Below, in pieces: positions 19,836 to 29,712 of a DNA stretch of 64,000 nucleotides; the first letter of the stretch is position 1, and each line of letters opens with the position of its first letter. Both the position numbers and the translations under genes were made by a program. Under the pieces are notes generated by a model. The model saw only the letters and a program-made list of their open reading frames with translations. It made no database searches and was not told where the DNA came from. The stretch spans positions 496,001 to 560,000 of the forward strand of contig NZ_JACCKX010000001.1 in the NCBI RefSeq assembly GCF_013423955.1, read 5' to 3'. Source of the stretch: Ottowia beijingensis (GTDB taxonomy: Bacteria > Pseudomonadota > Gammaproteobacteria > Burkholderiales > Burkholderiaceae_C).

Positions 19836-21398
19836 ACTGGGACACCCTCGTCATCGGCTCCGGCATCGGCGGCCTCACCGCCGCCGCCGCGCTGGCGCGC
19901 GAAGGCCAGCGCGTGCTGGTGCTGGAGCAGCACGACATCCTGGGCGGCATGACGCAGACTTTCGCGCGCCAGGGCTTCAGCTTCGGCACCGGCCTGCATT
20001 ACCTGACGGGCGTGACGGCGCCTGGCGACGACGAAGCGCGCTTCGCCCGGCTGCTGAACACGCTGGGCGACGGCACGCTGCGCTTTCAGCCGCTGCCCGA
20101 TCGCTTCGACCTGGTGCGGCTGATCCACCCCGATGGCACCGAAACGCGCTTCGCCTACGGCGCGCCCGAGGCGGACAACTGGGCGCGGCTGAAGGCGCAG
20201 TTCCCGGCCGAGGGGCTGCCATCGACGCGTATGCCGACCAGTACGAGCAGGCGCGCCGCAGCATCAACACCATGATGGCTCTGCACGGCGTGCCGCGCCC
20301 GGCGGCCACGCTGATGCGCTGGGTGCTGGGCCGGCGCTTGCAGCGCCGGGCCGACGTGACGCTGGCCGAGGCGCTGGCGCACGTGCGCGACCCGCAGCTG
20401 CGCGCCATCCTGGCCGCGCGCGGCGGCGACTACGGCCTGCCGCCCTCGCACGCGCCGCTGGTGCTGCACGCGCTGGTGATGGGCAGCTATGCCGAGGGCG
20501 GCGCGGGCTACCCCATCGGCGGCCCGGCGCGGCTGGCCGAGAGCCTGGCGGCCGGCGTGTGGAACGCGGGTGGCGAGCTGCGCACTGGCGCGCGCGTGGC
20601 GCAGCTGCTGGTCGAGGACGGCCGCGCCGTTGGCGTGCGGCTGGCCGATGGCCGCGAAGAACGCGCGCCCCACATCGTCTCCGCCATGGGCGCGCTCAAC
20701 ACCATCGCCGCGCTGCCCGATGGCGTGGCGGCCGATTGGCGCGCCAGCATCCGCAGGCACGAACCCAGCTGCGCCTACATGATGCTGTACCTGGGCTTCA
20801 GCGGCACCGCCGACGAGCTGCGCGCCCTCGGTTTCGACGGCGCCAACCACTGGATCTACGACGGCCACGCCACCGGCGCCGCGCCCGACCCCGAGGCGCT
20901 GATCTGGCGCAACCCCACCGACGAGGACGCCGGCGCGCTCTACGTCTCCTTCAGCGGCCTGAACGACCCCGAGCACGCCCAAGCGCCCACCGCCGAGGTG
21001 TTGGCGCTGTGCGACTGGGAGGTGTTCGCCGCCTGGCAGGATTCGCGCCTCGGCCACCGGCCCGAGGACTACGAGGCCACCAAGGGCTGGATTGAGGACC
21101 AGCTGCTCACCCAGTTCAAGCGCCTGTTCCCGACGCTGGCGCAGCGCGTGGCCTACCACGAGCTGTCCACCCCGCTGTCGCAGGCCGCCTATGCGCTGGC
21201 GCCCGAGGGCGCCATGTACGGCCTGGCCACCACGCCCGAGCGCCTGCTCGACCCGCGCTGCATGTGCGCACCCCCGTGCCCGGCCTGCTGCTGGCGGGGC
21301 AGGACGTGGCCTCGCTCGGCGTCGAAGGCGCCGCCATGGGCGGGCTGATGGCCGCCGCCACGCTGAAGCCGGCGCTGTGGAAGTTGATGAAGGGTTGA
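19832..21398 (+). CDS. FAD-dependent oxidoreductase, CrtI/RetSat-like (two frame breaks)
   Basis: The N-terminus has the dinucleotide fold NWDTLVIGSGIGGLTAAAAL followed by VLVLEQHDILGGMTQTF, as in phytoene desaturases and retinol saturase-like enzymes. Mid-protein segments are GSYAEGGAGYPIGGPARLAE and VRLADGREERAPHIVSAMG; the C-terminal flavin-binding stretch VPGLLLAGQDVASLGVEGAA is in the final frame. Bases are missing near 20220 and near 21265; restored, the protein has ~522 residues. Substrate unknown. It overlaps the kinase gene by four bases. Confidence 0.82.
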
Positions 21399-21418
21399 GC
21401 CGCCGGCCCTCCGCGGCA

Positions 21419-21490
21419 GGAGCGGCGGCAGCCGCGAACAAAGCGTATCCGCGGTGGACGACAGACCTGTTCGCGGCTGCCGCCGCTCCT
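21419..21490. repeat. REP-like inverted pair (AGGAGCGGCGGCAGCCGCGAA)
   Basis: AGGAGCGGCGGCAGCCGCGA and its reverse complement enclose ~26 bases. First of three different palindromic pairs packed into the 383-base gap 21399-21781; no gene is seen there. Confidence 0.75.
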
Positions 21491-21506
21491 ACGACGCCCC
21501 GCCCCT

Positions 21507-21581
21507 GTGGGAGCGGCCTTGGCCGCGATACAGCGCATCGCCCCCAGCCACCGCCCCATCGCGGGCAAGCCCGCTCCCACA
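21507..21581. repeat. REP-like inverted pair (TGTGGGAGCGG...CCGCTCCCACA)
   Basis: Outer arms TGTGGGAGCGG and CCGCTCCCACA match; inner parts differ (CTTGGCCGCGAT versus ATCGCGGGCAAGC). Same family as 6014-6087. Confidence 0.7.
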
Positions 21582-21619
21582 CCTGGTCTTGTTTGATTTC
21601 CACGAAACAACATCCATTT

Positions 21620-21693
21620 CGTCATTCCGGCGAAAGCCGGAATCCACACGACGCGCGCGGCGGAGCTGGATCCCGGCTTTCGCCGGGATGACG
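21620..21693. repeat. Palindromic pair (CGTCATTCCGGCGAAAGCCG)
   Basis: CGTCATTCCGGCGAAAGCCG at 21620 is mirrored by CGGCTTTCGCCGGGATGACG ending at 21693. This palindrome type is widespread in proteobacterial intergenic DNA. Confidence 0.75.
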
Positions 21694-21781
21694 ATGGTTG
21701 ACGTTTTGGCAGACGCCGCACGACACCCAGTCCATCCGCCCGCCGCTGCACCACAGGCCGCGCCCCGGCATACTCGCCCGC

Positions 21782-22303
21782 ATGGCCCCGCCCGATTCAC
21801 CCACCCCCGCGCAGACCCTGCGCCGCAGCACCGCCGCCCTGCTCGCCTTCTGGCTGCTGCTGGCGGGCGCGCTGTGGTGGGGCTTTGCGTGGTGGGAGGG
21901 CCGCCAGCGAGCAGGGCTGGAGCCGTACCAGATGGCGGGCGGCGAGTTGGTCATCCCGCGCAGCCGCGACGGCCACTTCTACGTGCGCGGCGAGGTGAAC
22001 CACGAGCCCGTCACCTTCCTCGTCGACACCGGCGCCAGCAGCGTGGCCATCAGCAGCCGCTTGGCGCGCGCCGCGCGCCTGCCAGAAGGGCGCCCCATCA
22101 CCCTCAGCACCGCGGGCGGCACGCGCGAAGGGCGGCTGGTGCACGGCGTGCCGGTCAAGGCCGGGCCGCTGGCGCACAACGACGTCAGCGTGACCACCGG
22201 GCTGGACATGGGCGACGGCAGCGGCGCGCTGCTGGGCCAGTCGTTCCTGCGCCATTTCGACGTGCGCATCGAAAGCGATCGCATGGTGCTGCACCCGCGA
22301 TGA
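21782..22303 (+). CDS. Membrane-anchored retropepsin-like aspartic protease (clan AA, TIGR02281 type)
   Basis: A 173-residue protein with an N-terminal TM anchor (ALLAFWLLLAGALWWGFAWW) and a single retropepsin fold. The catalytic motif VTFLVDTGASSVAIS is at ~77-91, and the partner segment GALLGQSFLRHFDVR lies near the C-terminus. With one Asp motif it would work as a homodimer in the periplasm. The ATG at 21782 is chosen because it starts just before the TM segment. The target is unknown; it sits between an oxidoreductase and a LytTR regulator. Confidence 0.82.
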   Translation: MAPPDSPTPAQTLRRSTAALLAFWLLLAGALWWGFAWWEGRQRAGLEPYQMAGGELVIPRSRDGHFYVRGEVNHEPVTFLVDTGASSVAISSRLARAARLPEGRPITLSTAGGTREGRLVHGVPVKAGPLAHNDVSVTTGLDMGDGSGALLGQSFLRHFDVRIESDRMVLHPR

Positions 22304-22339
22304 GCCATGCCGCCTACCCGTCGTTGATCTGCATTCCCG

Positions 22340-22411
22340 TAGGAGCGGCGGAAGCCGCGAATGGCCGCATCGCCACGTGCAGGCGCCGATTCGCGGCTTC
22401 CGCCGCTCCTA
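22340..22411. repeat. REP-like inverted pair (TAGGAGCGGCGGAAGCCGCGAAT)
   Basis: TAGGAGCGGCGGAAGCCGCG and its exact reverse complement ending at 22411 enclose about 26 bases between the protease and regulator genes. Related to 21419-21490. Confidence 0.75.
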
Positions 22412-22445
22412 CAGTTCCGACTCATCCTCGCTGAACCGCCAAAAG

Positions 22446-23281
22446 ATGCCCACCGCCCTGATTGCCGAAGACGAACCCCTGCTGGCCGCCGCCCTGCAGG
22501 CCGAGCTGGCGCGCGCCTGGCCCGATCTGCGCATCGTCGCCACCGTGGGCGACGGCGCCAGTGCGGTGCGCGAGGCACTGGCGCTGCGGCCCGACGTGCT
22601 GTTTTTCGACATCCGCATGCCCGGCCTGAGCGGCCTGGACGCCGCCGCCGAGCTGGCCGACGCGTGGGACAGCAGCGCCCAACCCTTCCCCGCCCTGGCC
22701 TTCGTCACCGCCTACGACCAGTACGCCGTGCAGGCTTTCGAGACGCAGGCCATCGACTACGTGCTGAAGCCCGTGCAGCCCGAGCGGCTGCACAAATCAG
22801 CGCAAAACTGCGCGCAGCGCTTGCTGCACAAGCGCCGGCAGCTATCAACCCAATAGCTAACCAGGCCAGCCTGCAGGCCACCGCCGACCAGCTGCGCCAC
22901 CTGCTGGCCGCGCTGCAGCCGGGCGCCGATGCCGCCGCGCCGGCGCCGCTGCGCCAGTTGCCCGTCAGCACCGCCGGCTCGGGCGGCTCGACCATCCGCA
23001 TGGTGCCACTGGCCGAGGTGCTGTACCTGCAGGCGGCCGACAAATACGTGCGCGTGGTCACGCCAGGCGGCGAACACCTGCTGCGCACGCCGCTGAAAGA
23101 CCTGCTGCCGCGCCTGAGTGCCGACGAGTTCTGGCAGATCCACCGCAGCACCCTGGTGCGCGCCGACGCCATCGACACCGTGCGGCGCGACGAGGCCGGC
23201 AAGCTGCACCTGACGCTGCGCGGCTGCCCCGACCAGCTGGCCGTCAGCCGCCTCTACGCCCACCTGTTCAAGGCGCTGTAG
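22446..23281 (+). CDS. LytTR-family response regulator (one frame break)
   Basis: Residues 1-115 form a receiver: the acidic pair in IAEDEP, the phospho-acceptor Asp in DVLFFDIRMPGLSG, AFVTAYDQYAV and the Lys in DYVLKPVQPERL. A base missing near 22790 shifts the frame; then come a linker and the LytTR DNA-binding domain (VLYLQAADKYVRVVTPGGEH, EFWQIHRSTLVRADAI, LAVSRLYAHLFKAL). The linker around AALAAQAPAAINPIANQ is encoded by palindromic repeat copy E. Predicted partner: the LytS-type kinase at 18780-19835. Confidence 0.87.
22801..22858 (-). repeat. AGCTGCT-GCGC palindromic repeat, copy E
   Basis: Minus-strand reading: TTGATAGCTGCCGGCGCTTG, loop, AAGCGCTGCGCGC. It encodes the linker between the receiver and LytTR domains. 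Confidence 0.7.
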
Positions 23282-23352
23282 GCGCGCGCGGCGGGTTCGG
23301 CCCCGCCACTTGCAGGCGATGACATCGGCCTTGTGCGATCTGCCGCAATAGC

Positions 23353-23413
23353 GGAGTATCGGCTCCCAGCGCTTGATGGACGGGCGCTGACGGATAGATA
23401 TAAGGGGAGTATC
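23353..23413 (+). repeat. 61-bp GGAGTATC repeat, copy 1
   Basis: GGAGTATC at both ends in direct orientation, with AGCGC-N11-GCGCT inside at fixed spacing. The other copies are 23494-23554 and 33163-33223. The gap 23282-23635 holds two copies and no gene. Confidence 0.75.
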
Positions 23414-23493
23414 TGCTCACGCATCGGCGCAAACAATTGCCAACGCAGGCAAGCCCGCTCCCGTCCCACGGGTACGGAGTCTGCCTGAAAACA

Positions 23494-23554
23494 GGAGTAT
23501 CGATCTCCAGCGCCCATCTGACGGGCGCTACTGAACAGGTATGCAGGGAGTATT
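23494..23554 (+). repeat. 61-bp GGAGTATC repeat, copy 2
   Basis: GGAGTATC start, AGCGC-N11-GCGCT centre, GGAGTATT end; 61 bases like copy 1. The interior is clearly different from copy 1 outside the fixed blocks. Confidence 0.75.
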
Positions 23555-23630
23555 AGAGGCAACACTGCACCCGCACCCTGCCCCGCCACACCGGCACGGG
23601 CGTACACCCGGCCCTCGCCGTCAGGCCGCC

Positions 23631-23662
23631 AGCAAAGAAAAGCCCGCTCAGATGAGCGGGCT
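23631..23662 (-). terminator. Rho-independent terminator of the PVYV-repeat gene
   Basis: On the minus strand AGCCCGCTC-ATCT-GAGCGGGCT is followed by TTTCTTTGCT. It lies 80 bases after the stop at 23744. Confidence 0.75.
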
Positions 23663-23743
23663 GCAAGGGTGGTCACCTTGGAGAAGCCGGCCTGGGCACT
23701 GGGGGCCTGTTTCCCGGCGGGAGAACCCGGAGGTTAACGCACG

Positions 23744-24109
23744 TCAATCGTCCCAGCCACGGTGCCGGCGGTGCTTGCGCGGCTTCTTGTGCCAGTGGCC
23801 GGGCGGGCCGTAATACACCGGCGCCGGGCGGTACACCACGCGCGGCGGCGCGTAATAGGCCGGCGGCTGCACATACACGGGGCGCGGGCGCACGTACACG
23901 GGGCGCGGCGCCACGTACACGGGCGCGGGCTGCACATACACCGGCGCCGGGCCGTAATAGGCGGGCGGCACGTTGCCCACCCCCACCGACACCCCCGGCG
24001 AGCCCACGCCCACCGACCAATACACATCCCGTGCCTGGGCCACACCCACGGCGCCCAGCGCGCCCGCGGCGAGCAGCCCGGTGGCCAACATGCGCTGCAT
24101 CGTCTTCAT
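23744..24109 (-). CDS. Exported Pro/Tyr/Val-repeat protein
   Basis: 121 residues. A signal peptide (MKTMQRMLATGLLAAGALGA...AQA) precedes a body built of PAPVYV, PRPVYV and AYY units, then a basic His/Lys/Arg tail (HWHKKPRKHRRHRGWDD). Such small proteins are common in Burkholderiales with no assigned role; the repeats suggest an extended, surface- or wall-associated chain. The start at ATG 24109 precedes the signal peptide directly. It has its own terminator and is divergent from glnS. Confidence 0.7.
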   Translation of the reverse strand: MKTMQRMLATGLLAAGALGAVGVAQARDVYWSVGVGSPGVSVGVGNVPPAYYGPAPVYVQPAPVYVAPRPVYVRPRPVYVQPPAYYAPPRVVYRPAPVYYGPPGHWHKKPRKHRRHRGWDD

Positions 24110-24354
24110 GGTCAAACTCCTGGTACGCGGCCCGTTGCGGGATATGCCGAACGCGGCCGATACCCTGATTAAACGAAGCAAAGCGCGATACAGACCACAT
24201 CGCCCAGGTGAAAGCCGTATCCAACGGTAACCCACACCTTGAAAAATCAAGGGTTTACGCCAGCCCGGCGGCACAAAGTCACACCCGCGGCGACCCACCG
24301 CGCCCACCGGCGCCGCGTGCCGCACCAACGGGGTGCCGACCTAGAATCTGCGCC

Positions 24355-26190
<1,836 letters not shown>

Positions 26191-26216
26191 GCTCATTCAA
26201 AACAGGGCGGTACAAA

Positions 26217-27720
26217 GTGAACTATTTGCGCAATTCTTCTATTGCAGAGGAGCGGGAGCAGGTTGACTACGAGGTCATCTTTGGCAACGACAATGGCGAA
26301 GATGAGGATCCCGAAGTATTGGCAGGTTATTTCCTTGAACACCAATCATTCACCAGAGCATCCGACAAGAGTCGTCGCATTGAGATAGTCAAAGCAAGAA
26401 AGGGCATGGGCAAATCCGCGCTACTTTCTCACCTGAAATATCGACTAATCAACGCCAATAACCCATTAGACAAAGAGTCCATAGTAATCAAGGTAACCGG
26501 AAACGAACTCATTGGCCTTGCCGACTTCACAGGAAATGACGCCTCCAAGATAGAAAATCGATGGAAGCAAGTGATATGCAAGCGCATCTCTATGGAGATT
26601 GCAAGTCAAATAGGATTTGCAGGCTCAGATGACACAATGTCACTGGTAGAAGCAGCAGAGATAGAGGGCCTAAAGGGCAAGAATCTTGTCACCGGCCTTA
26701 TGGCCAGGATTGGGAAAGCCATAAACATTGCAGCTCTTGCAGCAACAAACGGCGCCGTTTCGCTAGAAGCGAGCAATCCTACAGACCCTGACAGGCTTGG
26801 CTACGAACACATTCTCAGAAGACTGCAAGAATCCAAAGCAAAAAGCGTTTGGCTTCTTGTTGACGACATCGACGCAAAATTTGTCGATACACCCGAACTA
26901 CAAACTAGAATTGGGCCTTCTTCAGCGCAATTAGATCTCTTGCATTTTCTGTTGAGGGTCTTCGCATCAGAGCAAGTGTACGCCCAGATGTCTGGACAAA
27001 TTTGAGAGGCATGGAGGATCAAGATAAATTTAGACAATACATTACTGAAATAAAGTGGTCAGACGAGCATCTGAGAAGTATATTTGCAAAAAGAATTCTT
27101 AGCTATTTACAAAGAAATGGAAGCGCCGAATACGCACACTGGAATGAACAAACAGACTACACCCGGATTTTGGCCCAGGTTTTTCGGGCCAATTTAGAAT
27201 CGGGTCCGAAAAGGACAGCGATCCACTACGAGTTGCGATGATGCTTGCAGGCAAGAGACCTAGGTGGCTAGGGCAACTCTGCAAACAAGCTGGAAATGCA
27301 GCCGGAACCCATCTTATTCAGCAACGTCACTTTGATGCCGTAATGGGCTCATTTGGCCAAGAAAAATAAGCGATCTAATTAAAGAGCATCAACACCAGTT
27401 CAAGGAACTCCAAAAAGTTATTGATGCATTCAGGGGTAGCGAAAAAGCCTAACCAAGTTCAAATTAATATCGCTAATAGACAGGTTATTCGTAAAAAGCT
27501 GGGCGCCGAAAATATTCCGAGCGTAAACGGATTCCCCTTCAAATCCACCGATCAACTCGCAGAATTTTTATTCGAAATTGATTTTATAGTTGGCGAGAAG
27601 GGCGGCAAACATACCCAATATCAGCACGATCCGACGCTATTTTCGAGCGAGCATAACGCGCAAAACAAGATTCCTTGGATCGTGAACCTCAGCTATCGAA
27701 AATTTTTGGGCATCCAATAA
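26217..27720 (+). CDS. AT-rich P-loop ATPase, Sll1717-like (about four frame breaks)
   Basis: First frame: VLAGYFLEHQSF, then Walker A KARKGMGKSALL (~residue 63) and Walker B SVWLLVDDIDAKF (~215). Beyond breaks near 26955, 27205, 27365 (an A run) and 27420, the other frames read on naturally: IRASVRPDVWTNLRGM, SDEHLRSIFAKRIL, VAMMLAGKRPRWLGQL, then QLAEFLFEIDFIVGEKG and IPWIVNLSYRKFLGIQ. Together this makes ~500 residues, the length of Sll1717-type P-loop ATPases, many of which sit in defence islands. G+C is ~45% in the lines I counted against ~68% nearby, so the gene was acquired. Function unproven; the true start could be upstream of 26217. Confidence 0.65.
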
Positions 27721-28039
27721 ACGAAGGGACAGACACCTTTAGGCTCGATTTGGCACTTCGTCACCCTACCTAAAAGTGCCTCAACCGCACCGGCGGTTCT
27801 CGATGTCTAACAGGCCCTAAAAAGACCACGAAATCCGGGTCGATTCATAAGGATTCGGGGCTAGATGGGGAAAAAGCCACCGCGCCCCGTCGTGTTGCCT
27901 GATCCAACAAACTCGGTGTGGCGTAACTTTGACAAGGTCTCAGCGTTCGGCTCTTCGTTCTCCAAGATGATGATCTGCCCGGGTTCCTTGCGTGAAGGGG
28001 GAAATTGGGGTCAGATGAAGATTACTCGTCGCACCTCGG
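27721..28039. other. Gap with no recognisable gene
   Basis: Between the ATPase gene and the zinc-finger relic. It begins with AGGGACAGACACCT, a phrase often met near transposase-like elements. G+C rises gradually. I see no gene-like frame. Confidence 0.4.
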
Positions 28040-28125
28040 ACAGCAGCAATCATTTCTGCGGGTGTGTCCGCGGTCCTCGCTGCAAGACCACGCTGCCCAA
28101 GGTGACTGCCTCCCGCGCCGCATGA
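28040..28125 (+). pseudogene. Relic of an Mrr-type topoisomerase zinc-finger tail
   Basis: The frame ends HFCGCVRGPRCKTTLPKVTA, closely like the tail FWGCENFPRCKTTQPMTRA at 29549-29605; CGCTGCAAGACCACGC is shared exactly. Nothing upstream resembles the rest of such a protein. It appears to be a decayed second copy of the fragment at 29327-29632. Confidence 0.45.
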
Positions 28126-28139
28126 TGCGCTGGCCAGTA

Positions 28140-28190
28140 TATTTTTATAGCTGCTCGCGCCTGACCATCAAGCGCTGAAGCCGGTTTTAG
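28140..28190 (+). repeat. AGCTGCT-GCGC palindromic repeat, copy F
   Basis: TTTATAGCTGCTCGCGC, an 11-base loop, GCGCTGAAGCCGGTTTTA. Intergenic, upstream of the nucleotidyltransferase gene. Confidence 0.75.
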
Positions 28191-28271
28191 CCTCTAACCG
28201 TAGTGACTATTGGGCCAAATGAAAACGCCCTTTCAGCCATGATCAATGAGGCGCATCGCTGCCCCATCACC

Positions 28272-28311
28272 AACCCAATTCGGGTTTCATCAAACCCAAT
28301 TTGGGTATAAA
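28272..28311 (+). promoter_or_regulatory. Twin operator and -10 box of the nucleotidyltransferase gene
   Basis: AACCCAATTCGGGTT (28272-28286) and AACCCAATTTGGGT (28293-28306) are two copies of an AACCC-N5-GGGTT palindrome, offset by exactly 21 bases (two helical turns). The second abuts TATAAA (28306-28311), a likely -10 box, 9 bases before the ATG. The encoded protein has an N-terminal winged helix, so autoregulation is likely. Confidence 0.65.
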
Positions 28312-28319
28312 CTGCCAGC

Positions 28320-28909
28320 ATGACCTCGACCGCCGACGCCCTCTTCCCGCGGTGCGCCAGCGCGTGCTGGCGGTGCTGTTCGGGTCGCCGGATCGCAGCT
28401 TTTACGCCAACGAGTTGATCGCGCTCGCGCGCTCGGGCACGGGGGCGGTGCAGCGTGAGTTGGCCAGTTTGCTGGCGGCCGGGCTGATTACAGTCCGTGA
28501 CCAGGGCAACCAGAAGCACTATCAAGCCAACGCGGCGTCGCCGGTGTTTGCCGAACTGCGCGGGCTGGTGCTGAAAACGGTGGGCCTAGCCGATGTGCTG
28601 CGGGCGGCGCTGGCGCCGCTGGCGGGGCAGATCACCATGGCCTTCGTCTATGGCTCAGTCGCACGGCGCGAGGACACGGCCGCCAGCGACGTGGATGTGC
28701 TGATCGTCAGCGATGCGCTGGGCTACGCCGAGGTGTTTGGCGCGCTGGAAAGTGCGGCGCAGACGCTGGGCCGCGCCATCAACCCCACGCTGTACACCCG
28801 TGCCGAACTGGCGCGGCGGCGCGCGCAGGACAACGCCTTTGTCACCCGCGTGCTGGATCAGCCGCGCATCTGGCTGATGGGCGATGAAGAGGTATTGCGT
28901 GGCGACTGA
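28320..28909 (+). CDS. Winged-helix/nucleotidyltransferase fusion (one frame break)
   Basis: ATG 28320 (MTSTADALF) is followed by a missing G near 28352, then PAVRQRVLAVLFGSPDRSFY. Residues 10-95 form a winged helix (NELIALARSGTGAVQRELAS, AAGLITVRDQGNQKHYQAN). Residues ~105-195 are a minimal nucleotidyltransferase: MAFVYGSVARREDTAASDVD has the GS...D.D catalytic signature. It overlaps the following HEPN-like gene. Such NTase/HEPN pairs include MntA-HepT-type toxin-antitoxins, where the NTase modifies the toxin; an attached wHTH would add self-repression. Confidence 0.8.
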
Positions 28910-29318
28910 CTCGCTGTTCAACCTGAGCGGGCCAGGCAAGCCGCTGAAAGCCGAGCCGCCCGACACGGCCGAGACCGCTGGCCTGCTGCGTACCGGCCGC
29001 GCGCGCCTGATGGACGCGGGCAACGCCGCGCTGTCGCTCGAAAGCCGGTTCGACCTGGCCTACAACGCCGCGCACGCGCTGTGCCTGGCCGCGCTGCGGC
29101 GGCAGGGTTATCGCCCCAGCCAGCGCTACATCGTCTTTCAGGTGCTGCCGCACACGCTGGGCTTGGGGCCGGAAGTCTGGCGCGTGCTGGACAAGTGCCA
29201 CAACACACGGAATCTGGGCGAATACGAGGGACTACTGGACATCGACGAGCGCCTGGTCAGCGGCCTGATCGAGGCGGCGCAGCGCGTGGACGAGGCTTTG
29301 CGCGCAGCGGGTGCGTGA
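28899..29318 (+). CDS. HEPN-like partner of the nucleotidyltransferase
   Basis: About 139 residues, mostly helical: AGLLRTGRARLMDAGNAALS, SRFDLAYNAAHALCLAALRR, YIVFQVLPHTLGLGPEVWRV, LDKCHNTRNLGEYEGLLDID. The SRFDLAYNAAH helix and the HNTRNLGEYEG loop are HEPN-like, but the canonical RxxxxH RNase motif is not clearly present. The start is GTG 28899, preceded by GAAGAGG at 7 bases; ATG 28884 is an alternative. It overlaps the NTase stop by 11 bases, so the two are coupled. Confidence 0.65.
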   Translation: MATDSLFNLSGPGKPLKAEPPDTAETAGLLRTGRARLMDAGNAALSLESRFDLAYNAAHALCLAALRRQGYRPSQRYIVFQVLPHTLGLGPEVWRVLDKCHNTRNLGEYEGLLDIDERLVSGLIEAAQRVDEALRAAGA

Positions 29319-29326
29319 ACCTATGA

Positions 29327-29632
29327 CCTCGTTCCACTTTCACGCCCGACGCGCTTGCGTTCGCGCAGGCTGACGGCATCAACGCGCTGGATGGCTCGCG
29401 CCTGCTGGATCAGATCGCCCGCCTCACGCCCGAGCAGCAGGCCGCGCTGTTGGCGGTGGCGTTCGAGGGTGAATATTGGCGCCCCAACTGCCCGAGCTGC
29501 GGCGTGAAGATGCTTGAGCGCGACGCGCGCAAGTCGGGCGAGCGCTTCTGGGGCTGCGAGAACTTTCCGCGCTGCAAGACCACGCAGCCGATGACGAGGG
29601 CGGCCGCCATGACACCGCAAGCCAACGGCTGA
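29327..29632 (+). pseudogene. C-terminal fragment of an Mrr-type restriction endonuclease (topoisomerase zinc finger)
   Basis: The frame is open only from 29327 and reads STFTPDALAFAQADGINALD, LLDQIARLTPEQQAALL, YWRPNCPSCGVKMLERDARK and FWGCENFPRCKTTQP. This is the tail and four-cysteine zinc finger (CPSC...C...C) of restriction-endonuclease-like proteins common in Comamonadaceae. The Mrr catalytic domain that should precede it is absent; the HEPN-like gene ends 9 bases upstream. A decayed copy of the finger lies at 28040-28125. Confidence 0.7.
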
Positions 29633-29660
29633 TCGCCCGCAGCGCCTGGTCTTTCTCTAT

Positions 29661-29712
29661 ATTTTCGATAGCAGCTTGCGCCGTCTGGACAAGCGCGGGA
29701 GCACGATTTGGC
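29661..29712 (+). repeat. AGCTGCT-GCGC palindromic repeat, copy G
   Basis: TTTTCGATAGCAGCTTGCGC, loop, AAGCGCGGGAGCACGATTTG. Just downstream of the Mrr fragment. Confidence 0.6.

Noticed and set aside
23353..23554. Two GGAGTATC elements as a possible CRISPR array
   Set aside because: Only two copies here, the conserved parts are short blocks within the unit, and no cas genes are nearby.
27721..27760. AGGGACAGACACCT as the end of a transposable element
   Set aside because: No transposase and no matching terminal repeat found nearby.
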